Source: Hedera helix (Eukaryota; Streptophyta; Magnoliopsida; Apiales; Araliaceae). Taken from it: 64,000 nucleotides of DNA. Under the pieces are notes generated by a model. It saw nothing but the letters and a program-made list of their open reading frames with translations. It did no database searches and was not told where the DNA came from. Within the stretch, counting starts at the first letter, position 1. Every line of letters starts with the position of its first letter. Below are positions 12,932-25,149 of this stretch, one piece after another. The stretch spans positions 6,088,077 through 6,152,076 of the forward strand of contig OX359270.1 in NCBI GenBank assembly GCA_947179155.2, written 5' to 3'. The position numbers and the translations under genes were made by a program.

Positions 12932-13480
12932 CCATCTCTGCCTGCCTGCACCTTGATATCTGCCGTTACCTTCAAACTCAATGACAACATAGAGTGATGA
13001 CATATATGTAATTCAGTCACATTTTATGGGGAACTACAAATTAAATCAGTCACCTTTCCAGTCTTATGTCTGCAAATTAACAAAAGCTTATTGGAGGATA
13101 TGCTGTCATTTGATCTTCTAATTATTTTCATCAATTTAGTTGGCAGATACCACAGAATTTCAAAAAACTGGTAAATGGAAGGATATTGCATAAATTAGGA
13201 CATCATGTGGCACATTGTAAAAGTGGATGAATATGAAGGGACAATTTTATGTATTACCTTAGACTTGAGCTTCCAGTGGGTTGGCTAGTCACAATGTTTT
13301 GCAGATACACCCAACACTAAGATATATATATATATATTAATTATTTTGTTTCAATGTAATAAGAAATATCAACAAATATTCTCAAGCCGTTAACAGTAAT
13401 CTTGTTTTGATAAATGGCATAATTAGAGAGAATTTGTACAAATGATAATCTATCTTTATAGTATTATTATATATGGCGGA

Positions 13481-13488
13481 TGAAATTG

Positions 13489-13512
<24 letters not shown>
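13481..13512. repeat. (CA)n microsatellite
   Basis: About 16 CA units followed by a short TA run, immediately left of a foldback MITE. Confidence 0.95.
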
Positions 13513-13530
<18 letters not shown>

Positions 13531-13719
13531 GGGAATTGTTATTTTTGAAAAATATTATTTTCGTATGTAGGCTCTATTTTTTTTTATCTATAACGACAGT
13601 TTTAAAATCGTCGCTATATATTTATGACTACACTTTATATGTTAAAACCGTCGCTATAGGTAAAAAATGGAGTTCTCATGCAAAAATAACAAAAAATACT
13701 GCGAAAATATCACTTTCCA
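13531..13719. mobile_element. Foldback MITE, family A copy 1
   Basis: A 189-bp sequence that is self-complementary over most of its length. It starts GGGAATTGTTATTTTT and contains TATAACGACAGTTTTAAAA facing AAACCGTCGCTATAGG. A second copy with the same order of motifs is at 20076-20267. There is no open frame. Confidence 0.65.
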
Positions 13720-14544
13720 TATATATATAGTGATGAAATAAAAGATCAAGTATTGCTGCAAGTTACTCGTGATTTCTTACGGGTAGAATATCACAAGTGA
13801 GTTACAGTTCTACATCAAATAAATAATAAAAAATAAAGAATTAATATATAAGAATGAACTCAAAATCTAATGGTTTAATCTTTTGGGTGATTGAAAATTG
13901 AAACAAGTTGTTGATTGTATTTTTATTTTTATTTTTTATATGTTGTTTTTCTAATTATCATGCATGTGCATGGTCCATGAGTGAGTTTGTTTGTTTTTGG
14001 CTGTTGATATTTTTTTAGTAAAAATGATGCCAACGTAATAAATATACATTTTGTGATATTTTTATATTTGTTATAGCAATAATTAATATTTTAAGAGAAA
14101 CTTATTACTCTTGTAACATTATTTTTGATTTTTTTTTTTTTAAAATTAAGAAAATATACTTATTTATTAAAGGTTCCCCCAAGCTAGATTAATTTGTTGG
14201 CTAACATGAGCTTCCCTGGGACCCTAATAATCTATATGATAAAGCATATATAGACTCTTTTTTGATTTTGTGGCACGTTTGTCTTCTTCTTTTTTTTGCC
14301 CTTAGAACTTTAAATATATTACTCTTTTGTTTTTTTTTTTAATTTAATTTTTTAATTTAGTCTTCTAAATTTTATAAAAATTTAATTTTACTCCATATAA
14401 TTTAAACACCAAGTGTGTTGGTATCCATGACAAGAGCACCATTAATACAGAAACTCACAACCTTCACTCTGTCGGTACAACCTTCTACTTCGGGCGGCAT
14501 TCATTTTTGGCCCAGTTAGAGACGGAAGAGTGAGGACCAGTGAC

Positions 14545-14908
14545 CAGGGGCGGGCATTGTTTTTTATTTTTTCAGTATTATAGGTATATTGGATCGATTT
14601 AAATTGACCGGTTCGGTATAAAAAATAATCAATTCAAAATTTTGGTGGTTTGATAACTATCGAACCGTACTGATTGCATCGGTTTTTTATTTTTATTTTT
14701 TTAAATTATTATTATTAATAAGTAATAAAAATAATATTAGTAATAATAAAAATAATAATCATTACTTATTTTCGGTATTAACCGTAACTGAACCGGTATC
14801 GAACTGATCCAACCGGTACCCATATCGATACCATTACCGATATCGATATCGAGTTTTGAGATGCGTCGGTACTGATTTGGTCTGATTAAAACCAGTTGAA
14901 CACCCCTA
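14545..14908. mobile_element. Non-autonomous hAT-like element, family B copy 1
   Basis: A 364-bp element with ends CAGGGGCGGG and ACACCCCTA. The flanking 8-bp sites CCAGTGAC (14537-14544) and CTAGTGAC (14909-14916) differ at one base. The interior is filled with CGGTAC, ACCGGT and TATCGATA-type palindromic words around an AT-rich middle. It is nearly the same length and design as 54887-55248. No coding capacity. Confidence 0.65.
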
Positions 14909-14916
14909 CTAGTGAC

Positions 14917-16599
14917 TCAGAGGAAATTAAGTATCTAGCAATGAACATGAATTATACCAATTTCAAGTATTCAATATTCACTTAATTGATTAAATCCTTA
15001 CACTTAAAAATATATATTGCAAGTATCTACTCTTAAAAAGTATATTCAATAATATTTGTGACATTATATAAAAGTTAATTAAACTTTTATACATTTAAAC
15101 TGATAATGATCATATTTGTTTATTTAAGAAGCACATTATTTTCACAAAACTTAATTTTCAAAAAGGGTTTTAAGTATTGTATCTTATAGAGTTATCTTTG
15201 AGGAAAAAGAGTGAATTCTTTGTTCCGGAGTCGTTTAGAGATCAATGGGGAGGAAGAAGCAGTAAGCTAATGTCCAAACAAATAGATTATAAAGTTTATC
15301 AGTAAAATTTTCTAAAAGTTTCTCTACTTATTAAAGAATTTTATTAGTTAAAGATAGCAATAAGATCTTAAATATTGGGGATGAACTTGAGATTAGACGT
15401 AACAACATATATCATATGTATGTTCTGTTGTGAACCGATAAAATCATGTGTAATGTGTGATTGATTGTCTGCATCCTCACTTATCTTATTTTAACTAAAT
15501 AATCAAATAATAATTATCTAATATTTGAATTAAAATTTTAAAAGGTCAATATTTTTTTTAAATAAAAATAATTTATTCAATCCTCCCTTCAATATATTAC
15601 CATGAACATATTTAAAATCGATTTTAGATAAAATCGACCAAAGATCACCTCAAATATGAAGTAATTAATTTTGATCTCCTTAAAATCCAACTTTATAGAT
15701 ACATAAAATATACAGAGACAAAAACATAAATTTTTAGAATCGGGAAGAACCACTATTATTATGGTGTAAAATAAATCTATTTTTGAGTATTCAAATTTGA
15801 CGATTTATTTTTTATTATTATAATAAATTCGTTGACCCATATTATATGAAAATTTAAATTTTTTCATAATTTTGTTTGCTCTAACTTTACGTCCTTATAT
15901 ACAGTTGTAGTGTTAAACGAAGATCAAAATCATTTCGGATTTTAAAAAATTAAAAACCTAGCCGCCTATCTCTCCTTCAACCTTCGCCAGGTGCGCCGCT
16001 CAAGTCGAAGGACCCAGATTTGGCTTAGCTTTTCTTGTAAATACATTTCTTGGTAGTTTTAGTTATTAAATACATTTATGGCGGTTTGATTTTGAATTAC
16101 CCAACGGTTGAACTGGTCCTTCCGGAGCAAACCATATTAAAGGTTGGCCCAATATTTGCCTGGTACCACTGCATGTTTATGAGAGGAGATCCCTGCAAAT
16201 ACTATATATATGATTTTGTTCCAAAGAAAAAGAGTTTTATTTAATTTTACAAATCTATAAAAAATTTAAAAATATATATTTTTGGGATAAAACACAGAAA
16301 TTTTCATAGCAAAACAATAAGTATATCCATGTAATATGAGAGAATAAAAAGGAATTCACACATTATTATTAAAAAAAAATTATTGTTTAAAATTTCACGT
16401 TAATTGCAATCTAAATTTTTCATGAAATTAGTCAACATATAAATTATTTTTTATATATTTACGACCTAAATATATCAAGTGTTTCACATAAAAATATCAA
16501 ATAAACTTATAAAAAATCAAATCTCCATTTTATTATCATCAAACGAGATGAGATTGTTTAATTTTTTTAAAATAAAAAAATGTGTCTAGGAACATATAA
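14917..16599. other. AT-rich spacer
   Basis: Mostly AT-rich non-coding sequence. A short open stretch at about 16050-16244 (about 64 codons) is free of stops, but I do not recognise its product and see no splice partners. I see no other gene or RNA here. Confidence 0.5.
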
Positions 16600-18130
16600 G
16601 TGTAGGGTTTCGACATATAAACGTAGCGGAATTTCAATTTTTTTTCGAAACCCTAAAACAGGATCCATGCGAAAACATTTTAATTCAGAGGTTTTGATAT
16701 ATTTTTACCAATTATCCGAGCTTGAATGGAGACGATGAAATTCTGAAACGACTTCGAATCTTCAACGCAATTCAACGGAATTGCGTCTCTACAGTATCCA
16801 CACGAACACCTCTGCGAATCGCCCCACGATCTGCAGCAAAGAGAGTCGCGGTACTAGCCGCCAAGATCTGGATCTAGATTTACTGTGTTTTTCTCTCTAA
16901 TCTCTTTCTGAAAACGGCTAGGGTTTAGGTTTTGATTTTCACATACTTAAAATAGATGATATATCATATATATATAGCAGTTAAAAGAATTAATCAAAAA
17001 CTAATTAGAAAAATAAAATCTGAATTTATATTTTAATTAAGTCTTACTTAATTAATATACATATATACAAATTATCTTATTAATTTAAATTCGTAATTTA
17101 AATACTATCAATCATATTAACATATTTACATCCTAACAATTTAAATTAATTCCCTTTTAATTACGTTCTAAGTATGTGACTCTATATGTTATTATTATAT
17201 TGAGAATAATTTTAAAATTATATTATTAGTAATACATCACTGCTACCCAAATAATAATAAGATCGATGATTCGATGCAACATTTTCGTGACCAATGTTTC
17301 AATGTAATTTAATCCTTTTAACCTTGACATCCTTGATTAAACTCGAGGCATGAAATGTGTCATACTTTTCATAATTTAATCTGAGTTTTCTTGATCAATG
17401 AGTAGACTATATGAAACAAATCACTATTTAAGCATGATCATACGTTTCATAGTCCTACCCAATCAAGAGGCCAATGGATATCACCCCTAATATATAAGAG
17501 GGTTAAATTCTATCTAGATCACTCATATTCCTCACACGATTCATGATTTGCCCAATAATAACATTTATTATCCACCATATTAAAGTTGACTTCTGATGAT
17601 ATCAAAATACATAACTTCTCGTGTAATAATATACTGATTTCAGGTCGAAAGATCATTACATCATTGTCACTATGAGAATTTTTTATGACACTTTACATAA
17701 TGCTCCACGTAGAATTCTCATGTTGGGTCTGTCCAGTACATTGTTTTCTAACATGTACATATGCATTGCCTCAATATCTCATATATTTATGACCAATGAG
17801 ATTTGACCATCAGTCAATTCACATACTAGTCTCAATGCATCATTGTTGTCCCATTAACAATGATACTTGACTAGGGATATTTAAGAACAATGATACTAAT
17901 TGTAATTATATAATCTCGACTAGGGACATTTAAGAACAATGATACTAATTGTAATTATATAATCTCATGTTCAAATTATATACTTGAAGCTATATAATTC
18001 GTATTACTATTCTAAGAATTTTTATTATGCTAATATTTATATAACGCATTAAATAAAATTATAATAAAAAAATTTATTTATTTAATTAAATATAATATTA
18101 AATTATTAAATAATTATATCAAATAATTGA
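16600..18130. mobile_element. Probable decayed LTR retrotransposon or solo LTR sequence
   Basis: The block has a more mixed composition than its surroundings. It includes a GC-richer stretch near 16720-16880 and a long non-coding tract (17290-17880) that resembles repeated LTR-element sequence I recall from many dicots. No paired LTRs, PBS or target duplication were resolved, so the boundaries are approximate and the class is a guess. Confidence 0.35.
17869..17966 (+). repeat. 49-bp tandem duplication
   Basis: Two adjacent 49-bp units (17869-17917 and 17918-17966) starting GACTAGGGA. I see one difference between them. Confidence 0.9.
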
Positions 18131-18863
18131 CCTTTAAAACATAAACTCTAATAATAAGAGTATATGGTACGTACTAGCTAGATGGTACAGCTAAAACCTG
18201 GACAGTTTAATGGTAGACCCGGTTGTTATGCTGTACAGACTTGTCACATGACTCATTATCTGCTTGAGTTGACATATCAATCGTTGCCCTCAAAATATAT
18301 GTTTGGATTTTCTGTAAATTTCTTCCTAGTCTTATACTCACTAAATTCCAAAATATAAGAGAAAATTTTAAATTTCAAAATTAATTTAAATATTTAAAAT
18401 TTAAAATTAATATAATTAATTGATTTTTGACAATAATAAATTTTATTATTAATTGTATAATTTAGATAATCTAAAACTAAAATAATTCATATCAATTTTA
18501 AATTTAAAAATACATCTCAAATTAGTTTTTTAAAAATTCAATATTAATGTTATATTTGAATTAAGACGAAATGCAAATTTATTTTGGGCAACTACGAACA
18601 CTATTTTTTTTATCTATAGAATTGTGGTATTGGAGAAAAGAGAAAATATATATCCCTTGTAGCCATTAGATTCTAATAAAATTGCAAGTAGAATAGGTTA
18701 AATAACGTATATACATACAAATATCCTACATGCTAGTTACAGGGCTGTCTAAAAATGCACATGCACATATTTAACACCAAAGTTGACCAAAAAGCCCTAC
18801 AAATCGAAGCTATAAATGGTTAAACAATGATAGATGAGATTCAAAAGGGACAAAATCTAAACT

Positions 18864-18868
<5 letters not shown>

Positions 18869-18938
<70 letters not shown>
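18869..18938. repeat. (CT)n followed by (AT)n microsatellite
   Basis: A CT run of about 18 units passes directly into an AT run, which ends at the left arm of a palindromic MITE. Confidence 0.95.
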
Positions 18939-18942
<4 letters not shown>

Positions 18943-19100
18943 TTAGATTGTTCGGAAAAATAAATTTATTATTTACGCGAACAATTGCCAAAACTACGTC
19001 GTTTTGGCATATTTTTTTTTTTAATATAGTGACATATTTTGATAATTGTTTGCTTGAACAATAAATTTATTCGTTCGAACAATCTAGACTATATAAATTT
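18934..19100. mobile_element. Palindromic foldback MITE
   Basis: About 167 bp. The arm TAGATTGTTCGGAAAAATAA faces a right arm that reads TAGATTGTTCGAACGAATAA on the opposite strand, extended outward by TATATAAATTT on both sides. The centre holds AAAACTACGTCGTTTTGG, itself near-palindromic. It lies between two long AT microsatellites. Confidence 0.65.
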
Positions 19101-19124
19101 AAAAATTATATAGTTGTATACCTC

Positions 19125-19127
<3 letters not shown>

Positions 19128-19167
<40 letters not shown>
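19128..19167. repeat. (TA)n microsatellite
   Basis: About 20 TA units just right of the palindromic MITE. Confidence 0.95.
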
Positions 19168-19168
<1 letters not shown>

Positions 19169-20075
19169 CTAGAGTGGGCCTGGACTTGCAGGCTAATAAG
19201 TGTTGGAGAAATGTAAAGGAATGGAGGAGAATGTGGACATGGAGACATGCAAAGCTAGCTCCCTCACAAAGACAGCTCAAGGTAAATTAAGGAAGAGGGC
19301 AGGGAAGATTCCAAATGGTTGGACACACAAGCTGTTATTGCACGTAAAGGTGTTATATATCCTTCCATCACGTGTCAACCAAAAAGGACAATCATAATAT
19401 GTTCATATGGGAGTTAATCTATAATAATTGGTTGTTATGAATTAATTTTCAGCAACCTAAAAATACATTAAAAATGTCTTTATAGTTAGAGACTTTAGTG
19501 GCAGGGTCAAAAAAATTTTCGAAACAGTCACTAAAGGCTCTAGCGACAGTTTTGAATTTTTTTTTTGCCTTGTCACTTGAACCTCAGCTGCAGGGACTCT
19601 CATATAAAAAATGTCCTTTTGTATTGGTTGCCTAAACAGTAGTTCAACAATCGATTGTTGTGAATGCAACCCCTATATATATATATATGCTTATACATAT
19701 ATAGAGAGAGGAAGAGACAATTAGGTTATTAGGGCCCTATGAACTTTATATTTGAGGGTAGTAAAGGAATTTCAAATTAAGTTATAAGTTTATAGCATAT
19801 AAGTTGTCACACAAAAAATTATTTGAGTAAATATATCCAACACTTAATAGTTATAGAGTCAAACATTCTCCATTTTCAGAACCAATTTATTTGAAAAGAA
19901 TTTAATGTCTTTATATGCTAAATTTGAGTTCATTACATATTAGTATTTACAAATAAAAGCCCGTTTTACAAATCTAAGACCGTACACTATGCATATAGTA
20001 GTCTCGGTTTTATCCAATATTTTTATTTTTTTATTTTTATAATAGGAGTTTGTTTTAGATTGATAGTAGGATTAA
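19168..20075. other. Spacer without recognised gene
   Basis: A stop-free stretch at 19200-19397 has no recognisable motif. A segment at 19480-19575 contains AGCGACAGTTTT words like those of the foldback family A MITEs and may be a fragment. Nothing else could be supported. Confidence 0.4.
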
Positions 20076-20267
20076 GGGAATTATTATTTTTCTAGTGAAA
20101 AATGTTATTTTTACACGTGAGTCCTATTTTTTATCTATAACAACGATTTTAAAACTGTCGCAATATACCTATGACAACACTTTACATGTTAAAACTGTCG
20201 CTATAAATAAAAAATCAGATCCACATATAAAAATAACAAAAATTACTATAAAAATATCCGTTTCCTA
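20076..20267. mobile_element. Foldback MITE, family A copy 2
   Basis: A 192-bp relative of 13531-13719. It has the same start (GGGAATTATTATTTTT), a TATAACAACGATTTTAAAA arm and an AAACTGTCGCTATAAA arm in the same order, and an AT-rich foldback end. Confidence 0.65.
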
Positions 20268-20701
20268 TGATTAAATCTCAACATGCACCGTACCCCTCAA
20301 TATAATGTGAAACATGTAAACCTTTGGCATTTGTACACAGATAATTAAAATTCTATTCTCTTCCGCTATTATATAATGAGATTTTGTGAATTTTAATTCA
20401 AAAGGAAGGGAAGAAAAGTTAGTCTAGATATTTTAATTTTCTTTTAAGGGAAAGAATTTTTTTTCCTTTTCATCCATTCTCTTCTCCTCGAAACTCACAA
20501 ACAACCCATAATTAGGCTCCGATGATTGAGACTCAAGGCTCTAATTGATTGATGTGAAATTTAAATCTCAAGATTTTCAACAGTATAAGTGATTGTATAT
20601 TTAAGTTTGTTATTGTAATTTTATTTTAAAATACAATACAAATGAAATTTTGTGATTGAATTATTTTATAGTAGAGAATATGTATTAGGAAAAATGATAT
20701 A

Positions 20702-21608
20702 TTTTGCGATTTTATGTATCAAATTTTTTCGTTGTCAATTATATTGATAAGTATGAATAGCTAGTATATGTTTAATCGAAGGTCCATGGATGGCATTGCT
20801 AGCTTTTTAGAATAGAATCTCTCATGATATTGTATATATTTGTTACATTTGGTATCAGAGTAGTGCAATTTGTAATCAACAGACAAAGCAGATAGAAAAG
20901 GACTACTTATAATTAGGAGATGGCTACCTGATTGTACAAAATAAAATTGTCTAACGAGAAAAGGATTACCTTCCACAAGAGTGAAGCTACCTAGAGTGAA
21001 AGTCGTCTGAATATTGTAATGGAAGTGTGATGATCTATTATAAATTCAAATGTGGTATTATCCTATGGAGGTAGATCTTGCATTGATAGTATGAGGTACT
21101 GATATAGGGTTAATCTAATGTAATAAAGTATTATAAAATTATAATTTAATAAAAACTTTTATTATGTAGCAAAACTCATGTAATAGTATATTTATAAGAG
21201 AGAGATATGAGGAGAGAAGGAAAATGAAAAGATTTAGAAAGGGTGAGATAGTATCTTGCAACTATATGTATTGAACTTTTTATTGTTAGTTATGTTGATA
21301 AGTATGAATGATATCTATTTAGTTGGTGGTCCACAGATCGCATTGCTAACTTTTTACGATGGGATGTCCTATTACTATATTCGTTACGTTTGATGTCAGA
21401 GAAGTGTGGTCTGTGAACCACCAAATAAAGGAAAGGGCTACTTATGGGATGGTCTACTGGGTTGCACAAAATGAAACCGCCCTACTTGTTGCCACAATGA
21501 AGCTACCTAGAGTGAAAGTTGATGAACGTCAGAACGGAAGCGTGGTGATTTGTAACTCAAATGTGATATTATTGTATAAAAGATAGATCTCACATTGAAT
21601 ACTAGTGT
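20702..21608 (+). repeat. Diverged direct repeat (about 350 bp x2), possible TRIM/LTR remnant
   Basis: The block from about 20702-21078 recurs at about 21257-21608. Shared words include GATAAGTATGAAT, GCATTGCTA and GAAGCTACCTAGAGTGAAAG. The first copy carries TTGGTATCAGAG, which looks like a tRNA-iMet primer-binding site; the second has a decayed version. This suggests the remains of a short LTR or TRIM element. The Athila-like element is inserted at the right edge of copy two. Confidence 0.5.
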
Positions 21609-21613
21609 GGGAT

Positions 21614-22421
21614 TGGTGTGATGTCGCAGACACCCAAAAATAAAATCTTACTTTGAAAAAATATTAATGTAGTAATGCAAGTAAGAGTCGATCTCACAGA
21701 GAATGATTAATTTAATTTTATGTTTTCGCAAGCAAAAATTGGGGGTTTTTAATTAAAGAAATAATTTAAATACAACTAATTAAAATAAATATGCAAGTAA
21801 TTTAATAAAATAAATAAGAAGAAAAAGCCTTGATTTAAGTCAACATCCACCATCAAGAATTTACAACTGATCATTGATGCAAGAATAACTCAATTAATAT
21901 TTTAAATATTCATCGTGGAATAATTACTCCCATTCGAATAATTTTCCTATCTTTCCTTAATTTTAGTTAAGTAGAAACAAGCGATCTAAATAACCCTTAC
22001 TACTAAATAATCTCAGACAAGAGCTAAAGATTTAACCTAGTAGCAGCATAAAGAAATAGAGAGATCGTTGAACTAAACAACACAATCCAAGCGTGTGCAT
22101 TTAATTTAGATGAATATTTTTCTTAAGATATAACAATCTTTTGATATGCAAAATAATTATTAATCTTAGTTGTTTCGCAAATTAAAGTGACCAAACAATT
22201 ACGGATTTGATATTTAATTTAACAGTAGATTTCAACGAATAATAAACTAGTATGCATCCTCGCAATCAAACGAATTAATCATAAAATTAAACATAAAAAA
22301 ATATTCAATACTCAAAATATAAATTGAACAATTAAAATAAATTAGATCCCACAGTGTATAAATCTTGATGGCTTCAATCACTTAAACCAAGAAAAATAAT
22401 TTAGCTACTCATAGTTGTAGA
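21614..22421 (-). repeat. Athila-like left LTR, first part
   Basis: In window orientation it starts TGGTGTGATGTCGCAG, matching the right LTR from 38730. It is cut at 22421 by the LARD insertion and resumes at 33993. The five bases GTAGA at 22417-22421 are the insertion target. Confidence 0.9.
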
Positions 22422-24794
22422 TGTAATATCCCGGATATTTAAATAAATTAGAAATAAAATATTTAATATTTAATGAAGGTTGGAGTTTGATAAACTAGTA
22501 GTGATAGATAAATAGTGGTCCAAATTAAATTTAACGGACTAACTTAGATATGGTGATATCAAAATTTTTGATAAGTTAGCAAATAATGTGATAATTCAAT
22601 AAACTTGACTAACAACAAGTCTAATTAAATTAAGAGAATTAATTAGTGGAGTTATGTAATTATGCGACGTGGTTGCGTGTAAATTAAATATGTATTTATA
22701 TGAATATATATATGCGTGCACATTTAGTAACATAATTTAATGGTTAATTAAATTGTGATAAATAGATAGATTAATATTAAATTAATCCGAATTGAATTAA
22801 AAGGTTTATTGTAGAATTAATTTATTCATTAATCAACAATTATGTAAATTGTTGATAAATTATTTGTGAGGAATAATTATGTAAATTATATAATTATAAA
22901 TTATATAAAATAGTTAAATTAATTAAGGGAGAATAGTAATTGTATATATGTACAATATTTAATTTCATATATTTGTATATATATATAAAGGGATTAAATT
23001 AATTGAGTAATTTTAAATAGTAATTGAATATATTAAATGAATATATTCTATAATTAAATAAATCATGGTAAATGATTTATGAGAGTGAGAAATTTAATTA
23101 TACAATTATTTGTGTAATATTAATTAAATAATTAAATAAATTATTTAAATAAGAAATTGAGTAAATGTATTATTATTTCAATGTATTTTCGGGTAAATGG
23201 AATTATTTCCATAATTGATGAGAAATGAATTATTTAATGTAAATGTATTAAATAATTTAATTTATGGCCTAAATAATATATATTAAATTATATATTGTAT
23301 TTATTTTAATTTCATAATTTATTGTGAAATTGTTTTGAGGTAAAGTAATGTGTATAAATAATATATATAGATTATATATATTATTATTAGCAAACACACT
23401 CTAAAGTTTTAATATCAAAATAATTGACAAGTTGTCATTAATTAAATATTCAATTAAATTGAATATAATGAGTGAATTAAATTTTTATAAATTAATTAAT
23501 ATGATAATTAATTAATGTAAATAATATAAAATATTATTAATAATATTATTAGTCCATTTAGTAATTTAATATTAATGGGTTAGAGTATTTAATTAATTAA
23601 TCAATTCAATTATTATTTAATTATGGATTGGATAATTAATGTGTAACACAATTAATAATTAATCACTTGGGATATAATTAAATAGCCCAATGATAAATTA
23701 AATGGACTTGACAATTTAGTAGCCCAAACAAGTTAATTAGAGCCCAATTGGTATTTTAAATTAAAGCCCAATGATTGGCCCACTTGAAAAATACTTAATT
23801 AAACTATTATTTATTAAAAAGTGGCATGTGACTAACATTTTGGGACAAATATTTGTGCATTGCCGGCAAGGAGAGGAGAGAGAGGATGAAATTGATTGTT
23901 AATTGATTTTTATTTTTCTTTTAATTAATTAAAAGGATTGCTTGTTTTATTTTCAAAGGACATGAGCACCATTCTTCTTTTCACCCACTTTGTCCTTAGC
24001 TAAAATTCTTGCACAAGTCTCCAACCACTCTCATGATGGTAAATTTTAATAGATATAGAATTTATATCTATCCAAATTGTAAGTATACTTACAATTTAGG
24101 AGTTTTGTTATTCATTTTCTATCTTTCATCTTCTAAGTCTTGAGAGCAAAATATTGAGAGGATAAATATTTGAGAGAGATTTTGGGTGGAGCTTCAAGGA
24201 AGAAGAAGAAAGCATAAGTTAGTTCATGACATTCACAACCCATTTTGGAAGAAAAATGAAGATAGCCATTAAAATGAGGTAATGATTATTTTAAATGTAG
24301 TTTGTTTTTAAATTAAATAAATTATCATGTTAGTATAAACATGTTAATATAGTTAATAATGTGTAGTGGTAATATTTATGCCATGCTTGAGTTTAATATG
24401 CTTGGTTTGTATTTTGGTATATTTTATATGCAAAAATATGTATTTAATAGTGTGTAAATAAGTTTTGGAATTTATGTCCAAAAATATTTTTATAAAACTT
24501 AGATTTAATGTTATAATATTATAGAACATTAAATCATGAGAAAAACAAAGTTTGAATCACTCAAAATGGAGTTATACACAAAAAGTTATGATTTGTGGTA
24601 GTTTATGTGATGTAAAAATTTTTATAAAAATTTTTACTATTAAATCATGAAAAATTAAAATTTTCATGTTATAAATTGATATTAAGTTATTGGTAATTTT
24701 TTTGGATTTTTAAAGCTTACTTGAATGTATAATTTTTATTAAAGTGGTGTATTAAAATCACTATTCACAATCTGCTAAGGGGAAGGAAAAAGGG

Positions 24795-24966
24795 GGTGCC
24801 GCGCAATGCGCGCGACCCTGTTCACTGTCGAACGCCGAACTAAAAACGGCGTCGTTTTATCAAGGAAAAAATTTCATCCGCGCGTTATGCGCGGAAGACA
24901 GTTACGGTGAAATTAAAACGGCACCATTTTGGTGCCTTAGTCTTTGTCGGCGCGCGCAATGCGCGG
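24795..24966 (+). repeat. GC-rich palindrome island in the LARD LTR
   Basis: Three CpG-rich near-palindromes: CCGCGCAATGCGCGCG (24799), CCGCGCGTTATGCGCGG (24878) and GGCGCGCGCAATGCGCGG (24949). The words ACGGCGTCGTTTT and GGCACCATTTTGGTGCC (a 7-bp stem with a 3-base loop) lie between them. A second copy lies at about 31727-31898 in the 3' LTR. Confidence 0.85.
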
Positions 24967-25149
24967 TAACAGATTTTTGCTGAAATTACGATATTGCCCC
25001 TCCGTCCGATTTTCTGATTAATTACGAAATTGCCATCGATCCGGTTTTTCAACTAATTTACGAAAATGCCATTCTGGATAATTTAAATTAATTTAAATGT
25101 TTAAAAATTAATTTAAAATTTTAACAAAAATATTAATAATACAAAAATG

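Noticed and set aside
16050..16244. Small open frame with a protein-like composition (VGPIFAWYHCMFMRGDPCKY)
   Set aside because: I could not place it in a family, and it has no supporting exons or promoter; listed only as part of the spacer.
19480..19575. Possible third foldback family A copy
   Set aside because: Only the AGCGACAGTTTT word and a loose partner are present; boundaries and arms cannot be established.
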